From the NCBI GenBank assembly GCA_963691775.1, contig OY829369.1, forward strand, positions 1,116,001-1,180,000: a DNA stretch of 64,000 nt. The letters are read 5' to 3'. The translations under genes and the position numbers were made by a program. The DNA comes from JAZBPO01 sp963691775 (lineage in GTDB: Bacteria > Pseudomonadota > Gammaproteobacteria > Pseudomonadales > Azotimanducaceae). The number at the start of each line of letters is the position of its first letter. Position 1 is the first letter of the stretch. Shown piece by piece: positions 24,601 to 32,812 of this stretch. Under the pieces are notes generated by a model, which made no database searches, was not told the DNA's origin, and saw only the letters and a program-made list of their open reading frames with translations.

Positions 24601-26907
24601 ATGTCCATCACTCTCCCCGTTCTGCCCCTGAAGAACACCGTTGTCTTCCCGCGCCTGGCGGTGCCGCTCGCCGTCGGCCGTCCCGCATCCATCGCTGCCG
24701 TCGAGGCTGCGTCAAAGGACGGTGACGCACGCCTGCTTTGCCTCGCGCAGCGCGACGGAGATCACGAGCATCCGGGCCACGACGATCTCTACGGGGTCGG
24801 CACGGTCGTCGTGATCCGGCGCGTCGAGCGCGGTGATGGTGGCATGCAGGTGCTTGTGCAGGGCGAGGAGCGCGCCCTCGTGCAGACGCTTCGCGATGGC
24901 GAAAAGCACCTTGAAGCAGACGTGGAAATCCTGCCGATGCCCGGGGGCAGCGGTCCCGCCATCGATGCGCTGATCCGCGAGAATCATCGCACGGGTCAGG
25001 CCATCGCGGAGCTGATCGATCCCGCGGGCGGCGAGGCCATGTTCGCTCAGCTCGTGCTGACCATTCGCGATCCCCTCGCGCAGCACTACCGCATGGCCTC
25101 GCTCGCCAATCAGGCCGTTCCGCGGCTCCAGGAGGTACTCGAGGCCGATCGGCTTGAAGACGTGCTCGAGCATCTGCACGACATCCTGAAGCGCGAGCAG
25201 GCAGTGAATCAGGTACGACGTGAGATCGCCGATCGCGCGGGCGCTGGCATCGAGCAACAACAGCGTGAGGCGCTGCTGCGACAGCAAAAGGCGACCATCG
25301 AAGACGCACTGGGTGAGGGTGAGGACGATGAGGTGGCAGAACTTCGCACCCGCCTTGACGACCTCGAACTCCCCGATGTCGTTCGCATAGAGGCCGATCG
25401 CGAGCTCAAGCGACTCGGGCGCATGAACGCGCAGGCCCCCGACTACCAGATGACAAGGAGCTATCTGGAGCTCGTCGCGGAACTACCCTGGACCGCGCGC
25501 ACCGACGACGACCTGAATCTCGACCACGCGCAGAGCATTCTCGACGAAGACCACCACGGCCTCGAGGAGGTCAAGTCTCGCATCCTCGAACACCTCGCCG
25601 TCATGTGCATGAATCCAGAGGCACGCGCGCCGATTCTGTGCCTTGTCGGCCCGCCGGGCGTGGGCAAAACGTCCGTCGGCCAGTCCATTGCGCGCGCGCT
25701 TGGCCGCCAGTTCGAGCGTCTGGCCGTTGGCGGTTTGCACGACGAGGCCGAACTTCGCGGCCATCGCCGCACTTACATCGGCGCCATGCCAGGGCGCATC
25801 CTGCAGGCGATTCGCCGCGCGGAAGTCGCCAATCCGCTGCTCATGCTCGACGAGATCGACAAGCTCGGCCGCGACTTTCGCGGTGACCCTTCGGCCGCAC
25901 TCATGGAGATTCTCGATCCGGCCCAGAACGAATCCTTCCGCGACAATTACCTGAACCTGCCCTTCGACCTCTCGAAGGTGTTTTTCGTGACAACGGCAAA
26001 CAGCCTCGACGGCATTCCACGGCCGCTTCTGGATCGGATGGAGATCATCCGCCTGTCCGGCTACTCCGACGTGGAAAAGGTCGCCATCGCCGAGCGCTAT
26101 CTGCTGCCCCGGCAGCGCGCGGCCGCCGGCCTCAGCGCCGAGCACCTGCAAATTGAAGCGGGTGTTCTGACGCGGATTGTAAGTGGCTATACCCGGGAGG
26201 CGGGCGTACGCGAACTCGAGCGACGCCTCGGTCGCATCGCGCGGCGCACGGCACGCCGCCTGCTCACGGAACCCGAGAACTCGTCCGGCGTGTGCGCGGA
26301 AGACCTGAAAGAACTCCTCGGCCCCGAACGCTTCTTCCCGGAACAGGCCCGCCGCCAGTCCGTAGCCGGCGTAGCCGCCGGCCTTGCGTGGACCGAGGCA
26401 GGAGGGGACGTTCTCTACGTCGAGGCCGCCAAGGTTCCTCGCGAGGACAAGGTTGTTCTGACTGGCCAGCTCGGCGACGTCATGCAGGAGTCCGCGCGCG
26501 CCGCACGGTCCTGGCTCTGGTCGCAAGCCGACGCCCTCGGTATTGCCCGAGACCTGCTCACTGAAACCGGGATACACGTGCATGTTCCAGCAGGCGCCGT
26601 TCCCAAGGATGGCCCTTCTGCAGGCGTGACGATGGCAACGGCCCTCGCCAGCCTGTTCACCGGGCGGCCCGTGGCGGAAGGGCTTGCGATGACCGGCGAG
26701 ATCACGCTCACCGGTCTCGTACTCCCCGTGGGCGGCATCAAGGAAAAGGTCCTCGCGGCTCATCGTGCAGGCATGCGGCGCGTTCTCCTCCCGAAGCAGA
26801 ACGAGAACGACCTTGATGATGTGCCCATCTCGGTACGCGAAGAGCTTGAGTTCGTCTTCGCGGAGCAGGTGGAGACGGTGTTGAACGAGGCACTGACGGC
26901 GGCCTAG
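24601..26907 (+). CDS. lon: Lon protease (endopeptidase La)
   Basis: 768 residues, close to the 784 of E. coli Lon; ATG 24601 follows GGAG. The LON N-domain (LPVLPLKNTVVFP) covers about the first 200 residues. A coiled region follows, then the AAA+ module with Walker A GPPGVGKTS (about 350) and Walker B LLMLDEIDKLG. The C-terminal protease has PKDGPSAG with Ser673 and the KEK motif with Lys716, 43 residues apart as in E. coli. It degrades misfolded and regulatory proteins in the cytoplasm with ATP. The preceding segment has TTGAAA but no proper heat-shock promoter that I can see. Confidence 0.96.
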   Translation: MSITLPVLPLKNTVVFPRLAVPLAVGRPASIAAVEAASKDGDARLLCLAQRDGDHEHPGHDDLYGVGTVVVIRRVERGDGGMQVLVQGEERALVQTLRDGEKHLEADVEILPMPGGSGPAIDALIRENHRTGQAIAELIDPAGGEAMFAQLVLTIRDPLAQHYRMASLANQAVPRLQEVLEADRLEDVLEHLHDILKREQAVNQVRREIADRAGAGIEQQQREALLRQQKATIEDALGEGEDDEVAELRTRLDDLELPDVVRIEADRELKRLGRMNAQAPDYQMTRSYLELVAELPWTARTDDDLNLDHAQSILDEDHHGLEEVKSRILEHLAVMCMNPEARAPILCLVGPPGVGKTSVGQSIARALGRQFERLAVGGLHDEAELRGHRRTYIGAMPGRILQAIRRAEVANPLLMLDEIDKLGRDFRGDPSAALMEILDPAQNESFRDNYLNLPFDLSKVFFVTTANSLDGIPRPLLDRMEIIRLSGYSDVEKVAIAERYLLPRQRAAAGLSAEHLQIEAGVLTRIVSGYTREAGVRELERRLGRIARRTARRLLTEPENSSGVCAEDLKELLGPERFFPEQARRQSVAGVAAGLAWTEAGGDVLYVEAAKVPREDKVVLTGQLGDVMQESARAARSWLWSQADALGIARDLLTETGIHVHVPAGAVPKDGPSAGVTMATALASLFTGRPVAEGLAMTGEITLTGLVLPVGGIKEKVLAAHRAGMRRVLLPKQNENDLDDVPISVREELEFVFAEQVETVLNEALTAA

Positions 26908-27350
26908 GCGCGCCCGCTGTCCCGGAGCCTAGCCAGCCGGCGCCGCACCTCGGCCTGGCCGCCTGCGATACGTGCTCACCGGTGCGCGCGCAGAGGTGTG
27001 GTGGGCATCCAGGCAGCAGCGCGCGGACTGCGGGCGCGTCCCTCCGCCGGCCTTCGCCTGCGACCGGCACAGCTCCTGTCGTCCGCCGCGTGCGCTTTTG
27101 CCGTCGCGCCGGGGGAATCAGACAGCAGCGCGTCGCGCATGCGCCTCGGTGAGGCGCGATGGAAGGCACGTGCAGCCTGCCTCGAAAAATGATGCGAGTG
27201 GAAAGGCGCCCCTGGCGCTGACGCCGCCGCGGCCAGAATCCAAGCGCTCCGACGAGCGCGATCATCGCTCGCGCCCTTTCCTCCATCAGGCCCCGCAGCG
27301 ATGATCGGGCATGCCACCGGAAACCGCCCGGAGACGAGAGGATCAGCGAC
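26908..27350. other. Intergenic gap after lon
   Basis: 443 bases with only GC-rich, low-plausibility open frames on both strands. GCGCCTC-GGT-GAGGCGC near 27143 is a perfect 7-bp hairpin but has no T-run, so I do not call it a terminator. The ribosome-binding site GAGAGGA for the next gene lies at the right edge. Confidence 0.45.
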
Positions 27351-27773
27351 TTGGACACAGAAGAAGATCTGCACGCGGTCGAAGACATCCGCAACCTCGT
27401 TGGCCGCTACTGCGACGCGCTCAGCCGCCTGGATCTCCAGGCAGTTGGCGAATGCTGGACCGACGATGGCATCTGGACGCTCTTCGACGAAGACATCATC
27501 GGACGTGCAGCGATCCTCGCCGCGATTCGCGAGCTCACGACACGCATCGACTGGATCGTGCAGCACGCGAACAGCCCAGTGATCGAAGTCGACGGGGATA
27601 CGGCGACAGGCTGCTGGCAGATTGCCGAGTACGCTCGACGCAAGTCGGGCGGCGCCGAAGGGCTGGTGCACATCGGCCGCTACCTCGACTGCTACGTGGA
27701 AACCGAGGACGGCTGGCGCTTCGCCGCTCGCTGCTTCGAGACGATCCATCACGGAACGCTCACAACGCCGTGA
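27351..27773 (+). CDS. SnoaL-like (NTF2-fold) protein
   Basis: 140 residues from a TTG at 27351, supported by GAGAGGA eight bases upstream and by the lack of any in-frame ATG or GTG near the N-terminus. Residues follow the SnoaL_4 layout: EDIRNLVGRYCDALSRLD, ECWTDDGIWTLF, a domain-swapped-type middle (REL..RIDWIVQHANSP) and a C-terminal sheet YLDCYVETEDGWRFAARCFE. Members are small hydrolases, isomerases or dehydratases of polycyclic substrates, or simply binding proteins. The stop overlaps the GTG of tmcA (GTGA), so translation is probably coupled even though no shared pathway is apparent. Confidence 0.82.
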   Translation: MDTEEDLHAVEDIRNLVGRYCDALSRLDLQAVGECWTDDGIWTLFDEDIIGRAAILAAIRELTTRIDWIVQHANSPVIEVDGDTATGCWQIAEYARRKSGGAEGLVHIGRYLDCYVETEDGWRFAARCFETIHHGTLTTP

Positions 27774-29347
27774 CCGAGCAGGCGGCAGCCCACGCGCCCC
27801 GACACGCGTTCCGGCTCCGCGGCACGGCGACCGAGCTGCGCGCATCCGTACGCGCGCGTCTGCCAGAGACCTTGAGGGTGCCCTGGATCGGTGGCCCCGA
27901 AGACGACGCGCCGCACGCGATACGCATGATCGGTGCGGAACTGGACGGCCTCATCGTCGATGCCAGTGGCCCGATCGACGCCAACCGCCTCGGCGCCGCG
28001 ATGGGGGCAATTCGGGGCGGCGGCGCACTGCTCTGGCTGGCGCCACACGACCGTCCCACACCGCCTCCGTCAGTGCAGCGCGCGGAACGATTCCTGGCCA
28101 TGCAGGCCGAAGACGTCACGTCCGTAGATGAAGTGGATTTCGAACCACCTCAAGGCGGCGCGGACGCCTGGAATCCTGCCCTGCCCGCGAACGCAGAGCA
28201 GGCCGCGGCCCAGCACGCGATCACTGCAGGTCTTACGGCATCTCGCGCCGTGGTCGTCCTTCGCGCGGACCGAGGCCGTGGCAAATCGGCCGCGCTCGGG
28301 CTCGGGTGCGCCGATGCGATGCAGGCCTGTGCGGATTCGAGCCCATTCCTAGTGACCAGCACCCAGCCCGCTGGCCGAGCAACCCTGAAACGCCATGCGC
28401 ATGCGCGCTCGAACCATCTCGGTATCGATCCCGCGCGCCTGCGATTCGTCGCGCCGGAAGCGCTGCCGACGGCGCTGCCCGGTGGGAGACTGATCGTGGA
28501 CGAGGCGGCTTCGCTGCCCTCAGATCTCCTAGATCGTCTCATCGCAGCAGTGCCACGCCTGATCCTCGCCACCACGGAACACGGATACGAGGGCACGGGA
28601 CAGCACTTTCGCCTTCGCATCCTCGAAGCGCTGACCCGAAGGCGGGGGCACGAGCTGAAGGTGCACGCCCTGACTCGGCCCTTGCGCTATCCCGCCGGCG
28701 ACCCGCTGGAGCGCTTCGGTGACGCGGTGCTCCTCCTTCGCCGTCCGTCAAACGCACCGGACGCGGCAGGCGCCATCGGCCCGGCAGAACGCCTGCCGCG
28801 TGGCGCATTGCTCACAGATGAGGATTGCCTGCGCTCGGTGTACGACTTGCTCGCGAAGGCGCACTACCGCACTCGACCCTCGGACCTCTTCCGTCTCCTC
28901 GACGACCCCGCTGTATCGGTCTGGCGAAGTTCACAAGCAGCGGGCTCCGGCGCCTGCGCCCTAACGCTCGCCGAGGGCGGGCTGAGCGAAGCCATCGCGG
29001 CCGAGATGGTCGCCGGGCGCCGCCGACCGCGCGGGCATCTCGGCCCGGGGGTACTCGCAACGCGACTCGGCCGGTCCGCTGGTGCCCAAGCACGTTCGGT
29101 TCGCATTCATCGCATCGCCGTCGACGAGGCGGCGCGCCGGTGCGGTCAGGGCCGTACGCTGCTTGAGGCCATCGCTGCGGACGCTTGCGCCGGCGGCGCT
29201 GCACTCCTGACCTCGAGTTTCACGGCGACAGCACCGCTCGAGCGCTTCTGGAACCGATGCGGTTTCCGCGTGCTCTGGCGCGGTGCGAACTCCGCATTCG
29301 TTGCAAGGGCGCTGTCCCCCGAGGGTGAAAGGGTCATAGCCGGGTGA
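27770..29347 (+). CDS. tmcA: tRNA(Met) cytidine acetyltransferase TmcA, short form
   Basis: 525 residues from GTG 27770, which overlaps the preceding stop. An N-terminal domain precedes an RNA-helicase-like ATPase module with Walker A RGRGKSAALGLG and Walker B LIVDEAASLP. A GNAT acetyltransferase domain follows (VRIHRIAVDEAARRCGQGRTLLE, then FWNRCGFRVLWRG). This order is characteristic of TmcA, which makes N4-acetylcytidine at the wobble position of elongator tRNA(Met). E. coli TmcA has about 670 residues; here the protein ends just after the GNAT fold, so the C-terminal tail domain is missing. Walker and GNAT motifs look intact. Confidence 0.88.
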   Translation: MTEQAAAHAPRHAFRLRGTATELRASVRARLPETLRVPWIGGPEDDAPHAIRMIGAELDGLIVDASGPIDANRLGAAMGAIRGGGALLWLAPHDRPTPPPSVQRAERFLAMQAEDVTSVDEVDFEPPQGGADAWNPALPANAEQAAAQHAITAGLTASRAVVVLRADRGRGKSAALGLGCADAMQACADSSPFLVTSTQPAGRATLKRHAHARSNHLGIDPARLRFVAPEALPTALPGGRLIVDEAASLPSDLLDRLIAAVPRLILATTEHGYEGTGQHFRLRILEALTRRRGHELKVHALTRPLRYPAGDPLERFGDAVLLLRRPSNAPDAAGAIGPAERLPRGALLTDEDCLRSVYDLLAKAHYRTRPSDLFRLLDDPAVSVWRSSQAAGSGACALTLAEGGLSEAIAAEMVAGRRRPRGHLGPGVLATRLGRSAGAQARSVRIHRIAVDEAARRCGQGRTLLEAIAADACAGGAALLTSSFTATAPLERFWNRCGFRVLWRGANSAFVARALSPEGERVIAG

Positions 29348-29661
29348 CCAGACTGACTGCGGGCGGATACATACGGCCAGATGACCGATCCGCCCATGCC
29401 CCCGTCGCGTTCGATCCGACAGCGGTTAGGTCGCAAGGTCGGGCGCAGATGATGCACGGCATGCGCGGGGCGAAGGTCACAGCGATGACGAGGCCAGTCA
29501 CCGATCGCGCGGGACCGGCGCGCATAGAACCATCCAAAGTATCGGCTCAGGTGGTGAGGTGCTCGATCTTGCCCCGAGGACGCGCGCCGCTGGCGCAGAC
29601 GCGTGCTTCGGGGCTCGAAAGACGGGTCACCCGCAGGGGCGGGCGACCGGGGGCGCGAAGT
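29348..29661. other. Intergenic gap
   Basis: 314 bases between convergent genes. I see no hairpin with a T-run, no repeat and no plausible short gene. Confidence 0.4.
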
Positions 29662-29958
29662 TCAGGCGCGCGTGCCTTCGAAATTCGCCGTGCCGAACGC
29701 GCCGAGCTTCATGGAGCCGGAAATCGCATCGCCGTCGACGGTACCCGAAGCCTCGATCTTGATCGGCATGGGCTGAGTCAGATTGGCCACCCATGAGACG
29801 GCACCGCCATCCACCTTGCCTTCTTCAAGCTCGATCTCACCCTGCGCCCCGGACATCTTGCCCGTCAGCGTGTCGCCGTCGACCTCGAGGGTCAACGTGC
29901 CTTCCTGGCTACCCATGGGCGATTTGGTGATGATGTTCCAGGTTCCTGCTGCACTCAT
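29662..29958 (-). CDS. Small beta-sheet protein of unknown function
   Basis: 98 residues from ATG 29958 with GGGAGAG seven bases upstream. The sequence is a set of alternating beta strands with acidic turns: WNIITKSPMGSQEGTLTLEVDGDTLTG, then EIELEEGKVDGGAVSW, then a Pro-rich strand and DAISGSMKLGAFGTANFEGTR. It looks like a small lipocalin- or calycin-like barrel of the kind found as short stand-alone proteins in many proteobacteria. There is no signal peptide or Cys. It is divergent from the serine hydrolase at 30072 with 113 bases between the starts. Confidence 0.75.
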   Translation of the reverse strand: MSAAGTWNIITKSPMGSQEGTLTLEVDGDTLTGKMSGAQGEIELEEGKVDGGAVSWVANLTQPMPIKIEASGTVDGDAISGSMKLGAFGTANFEGTRA

Positions 29959-30071
29959 GTGCTGTCTCTCCCGTTCACCGCGATCCCCGTGATGCGGCTG
30001 CACCGAGTATCGCACCCCTTTACGCACGCCGCTAAGGTAAGTGGCCATTGTTCACGGGAGGGAGACCCCAG

Positions 30072-31229
30072 ATGCACAACACCGTCATCCATGGTCGCTG
30101 CGCTGCGGGCTTCGAAGCGGTGCGTGACGCCTTCGAAGCAAATTTCACCGAGGGCCTCGACGCCGGCGCCAGCGTCGCGGTCACCATTGGCGGCGAGCCC
30201 GTCGTCGATTTGTGGGGCGGAACGCGCGACGGTGACGGCGAAGCGCCCTGGACGGAGGACACGATCGTCAATGTCTGGTCGACGACCAAGACCATGGCCG
30301 CACTCACGGTACTTCTCCTAGCCGATCACGGCACTTTCGACCTCCACGATCCGGTTGCAAGGCTCTGGCCCGAATTTGCCGCTGCAGGCAAGGAAAACGT
30401 GACCATCGCCCATCTCCTTGCACATGCAGCGGGCCTCTCCGGCCTCGATGCGCCCGTGTCGGCCGAGGATCTCTACGACCATGAGAAAATCTGCGAGCTG
30501 CTTGCGGCGCAAGCACCCTGGTGGCCACCCGGCACGGCGAGCGGGTATCACGCGCTTACGCAGGGCTATCTCCTTGGCGAGGTCGTCAGGCGCGCAACGG
30601 GGCAGAACCTGGGTACGGTCTTCCGCACCGAGATCGCAGAACCGCTCGGTGCAGACTTTCACATCGGGACCGGCCCCGAACATGACGACCGCATAGGCCT
30701 GCTGACGCCACCAGAGGAAAATCTCGCGGAGGTCACCGGCGGCGATGCCGCGTCCGTCGCCGCCCGCACTTTCGCAAGCCCCGTTGCCAATGCGCTCCAG
30801 TCGCGCGAGATCGGTTGGCGACGCGCCGAGATTCCGGCGGCCAACGGCCACGGCAACGCCCGCTCCGTGGCCCTCACCCAGGCCGTGATTGCGAACGGCG
30901 GCAGCGTCGGCGGCAAGCGCCTCATGAGCGAGGCAGGCGCACGCCGCGCCCTGGAGCTCGTGATCGAGGGAGACGACCTTGTGCTCGGCGTCCCCGCCCG
31001 CTTCGGCATGGGCTACGGTCTGAACAATCCGGCCGCGCCGATCGGCCCGAACGCCGACACCATTTTCTGGGGCGGCTGGGGCGGCTCTCTCATCGTGGTG
31101 GATCTCGAGGCTCGCTCGACCTTTTCCTTTGTCATGAACCGCATGGTCAGTACGCTCATGGGTGATCCGCGCACGCTCCGCCTGGGTGCCGCCGTGGCAG
31201 GCGCCATCGCCGCGCACAGCCCCGCATGA
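30072..31229 (+). CDS. Serine hydrolase, beta-lactamase class C/esterase family
   Basis: 385 residues; ATG 30072 follows GGGAGGGAGAC. The SxxK motif is STTK in NVWSTTKTMAALTVLLLADHG. The Tyr motif is YHA (SGYHALTQGYLLGEVV) and WGGWGGS near residue 335 is the third box. This matches esterase EstB and related carboxylesterases. No signal peptide, so it is probably cytoplasmic. The ATGA overlap with the retropepsin gene shows the two are co-translated. It belongs to the same superfamily as the gene at 5600-6826 but is clearly diverged. Confidence 0.88.
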   Translation: MHNTVIHGRCAAGFEAVRDAFEANFTEGLDAGASVAVTIGGEPVVDLWGGTRDGDGEAPWTEDTIVNVWSTTKTMAALTVLLLADHGTFDLHDPVARLWPEFAAAGKENVTIAHLLAHAAGLSGLDAPVSAEDLYDHEKICELLAAQAPWWPPGTASGYHALTQGYLLGEVVRRATGQNLGTVFRTEIAEPLGADFHIGTGPEHDDRIGLLTPPEENLAEVTGGDAASVAARTFASPVANALQSREIGWRRAEIPAANGHGNARSVALTQAVIANGGSVGGKRLMSEAGARRALELVIEGDDLVLGVPARFGMGYGLNNPAAPIGPNADTIFWGGWGGSLIVVDLEARSTFSFVMNRMVSTLMGDPRTLRLGAAVAGAIAAHSPA

Positions 31230-31753
31230 GCGACGAGCAGGCGCCGGGCAATGCCGGCGCCCGGATGGGTACGGGCATGCTGGCCCTGTTCTGGGTCGGC
31301 GTGCTTGCGCTCGGCAGCTGGTTCTTCGCAGATGTCCTGGGCGTTCGCAGCAATCCCAACGGCAGCGTAGAGGGCAGCTATGAAAACGGGATTGCCGAGG
31401 TGCGCCTGCGCGCCAATCCACAGGGCCACTATGTCGCGAGCGGGCTCGTCAACGGCCGCGACGTCACCCTGCTGGTCGACACGGGCGCGACCAGCGTGGC
31501 GGTACCGGAAGCCATGGCGGCGCGCCTCGGCCTGCGGCGCGGACCCGAGATCACCCTGCGCACTGCCAATGGCGACGCGACCGGCTACCTGACCCGCATC
31601 GATCAGTTGCAGCTCGGCAGCCTCGTCTTCAAGGACGTGAGCGCCAGCATTGCGCCCGGCCTCAATGGCGAGATCCTGCTCGGCATGAGCGCCCTCGGCA
31701 GCGTCGAATTCACGCAGCGCGATGGTGTACTCACGCTGCGCCAGACACGTTGA
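31226..31753 (+). CDS. Membrane-anchored retropepsin-like aspartic protease (TIGR02281-type)
   Basis: 175 residues. An N-terminal cytoplasmic stretch of about 15 residues is followed by a single membrane segment (MLALFWVGVLALGSWFFA) and a periplasmic domain of about 125 residues. The active site is LLVDTGATSVAVP (DTGA) with the later ILLGMSALGSVEF flap-side strand. Bacterial clan AA proteases of this type work as homodimers, one Asp per subunit. The start codon overlaps the esterase stop (ATGA). Family sure; natural substrate not known. Confidence 0.88.
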   Translation: MSDEQAPGNAGARMGTGMLALFWVGVLALGSWFFADVLGVRSNPNGSVEGSYENGIAEVRLRANPQGHYVASGLVNGRDVTLLVDTGATSVAVPEAMAARLGLRRGPEITLRTANGDATGYLTRIDQLQLGSLVFKDVSASIAPGLNGEILLGMSALGSVEFTQRDGVLTLRQTR

Positions 31754-31775
31754 AAACTCGAAAGGAAACTGCACG

Positions 31776-32792
31776 ATGACCGATGAAATCCTCGTTTCGG
31801 GCGCACCCGGCTCTCCCTACACGCGAAAAATGGTGGCCATCCTGCGCTATCGAAGGATTGCCCATCGCGTCATCACGCGCGGGGCACCCGAGGACGCCGC
31901 AACGCCCCAGCCGAAAGTGCCGATCATTCCAGTGCTCGTATTCCCCGGCGAAGACGTAGGCCGCGTCGATTCAACGCCACTGATCACCGCGCTCGAGGAG
32001 CAGTGGCCGACGCGGAGCATAGTTCCTGAAGATCCGGCGCTCGCCTTTCTCGATGCGCTGATCGAGGATTTCGGCGACGAATGGCTGACCAAGTCGATGT
32101 TCCACTATCGCTGGTACTACCAGGCCGACATCGACAAGGCAGCCGCCGTGCTGCCGCGCTGGCGTGGGACCGCGGAACCAGAGGAAGCGCTCGCCGCAGC
32201 CGGAAAAATGTTCGCGGACCGCCAGATCGGCAGGCTCTGGGTCGTAGGATCGAACGACGTTACTGCACCCGTGATCGAGGCGAGCTACACGCGCACCCTG
32301 GAGATTCTCGACCGCTGCCTGATCGGCCGCCGCTTCGTGCTCGGAGCACGACCCGGGGCCGGTGATTTCGGCCTATACGGCCAATTAACCCAGCTGTGCC
32401 TTTTCGACCCGACGCCCATGGAGCTCGCCCTGCGCGTCGCGCCTCGCGTCGTCGCGTGGACGCAATTGGTCGACGACCTGTCGGGCGTGGACATCGACGC
32501 GGACGGCTTTGACAGCCCTGAATCGCTGCCTGCGCCCGTGCTGGAACTCTTTGGGGAAATCGGTCGCGTGTATGCCCCGTTCCTCATCGCCAACGCAGCC
32601 GCCCTCGAAGCCGGCGCGGAAAAAGTCGAGTGCGAGATCGACGGTGCGCCCTGGGTCCAGCAGCCCTTTCCCTATCAGGGGCGCTGCCTGGCCGAGCTAC
32701 GCAATCGCTTCGCACGCCTGGAAGACGGTGACCGTGCGCGCGTTCTCTCGGTCCTGGACGGCACGGGCTGCGAACGACTTTTCCGCGCCTGA
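31776..32792 (+). CDS. GST-fold protein with long C-terminal domain
   Basis: 338 residues from ATG 31776 with AAAGGAA upstream. Residues 1-80 are a thioredoxin-like GST N-domain: SGAPGSPYTRKMVAILRYRRI and the cis-Pro region KVPIIPVLVF, then VDSTPLITALEEQW. The following 260 residues are helical (FLDALIEDFGDEWLTKSMFHYRWYY, FVLGARPGAGDFGLYGQL), longer than a normal GST C-domain. Similar proteins are annotated as GST-like without known activity. It is 22 bases after the protease gene, so the esterase, protease and GST-like genes probably make one operon. Confidence 0.82.
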   Translation: MTDEILVSGAPGSPYTRKMVAILRYRRIAHRVITRGAPEDAATPQPKVPIIPVLVFPGEDVGRVDSTPLITALEEQWPTRSIVPEDPALAFLDALIEDFGDEWLTKSMFHYRWYYQADIDKAAAVLPRWRGTAEPEEALAAAGKMFADRQIGRLWVVGSNDVTAPVIEASYTRTLEILDRCLIGRRFVLGARPGAGDFGLYGQLTQLCLFDPTPMELALRVAPRVVAWTQLVDDLSGVDIDADGFDSPESLPAPVLELFGEIGRVYAPFLIANAAALEAGAEKVECEIDGAPWVQQPFPYQGRCLAELRNRFARLEDGDRARVLSVLDGTGCERLFRA

Positions 32793-32812
32793 TCGCGCAT
32801 CGCGGGACCCCG

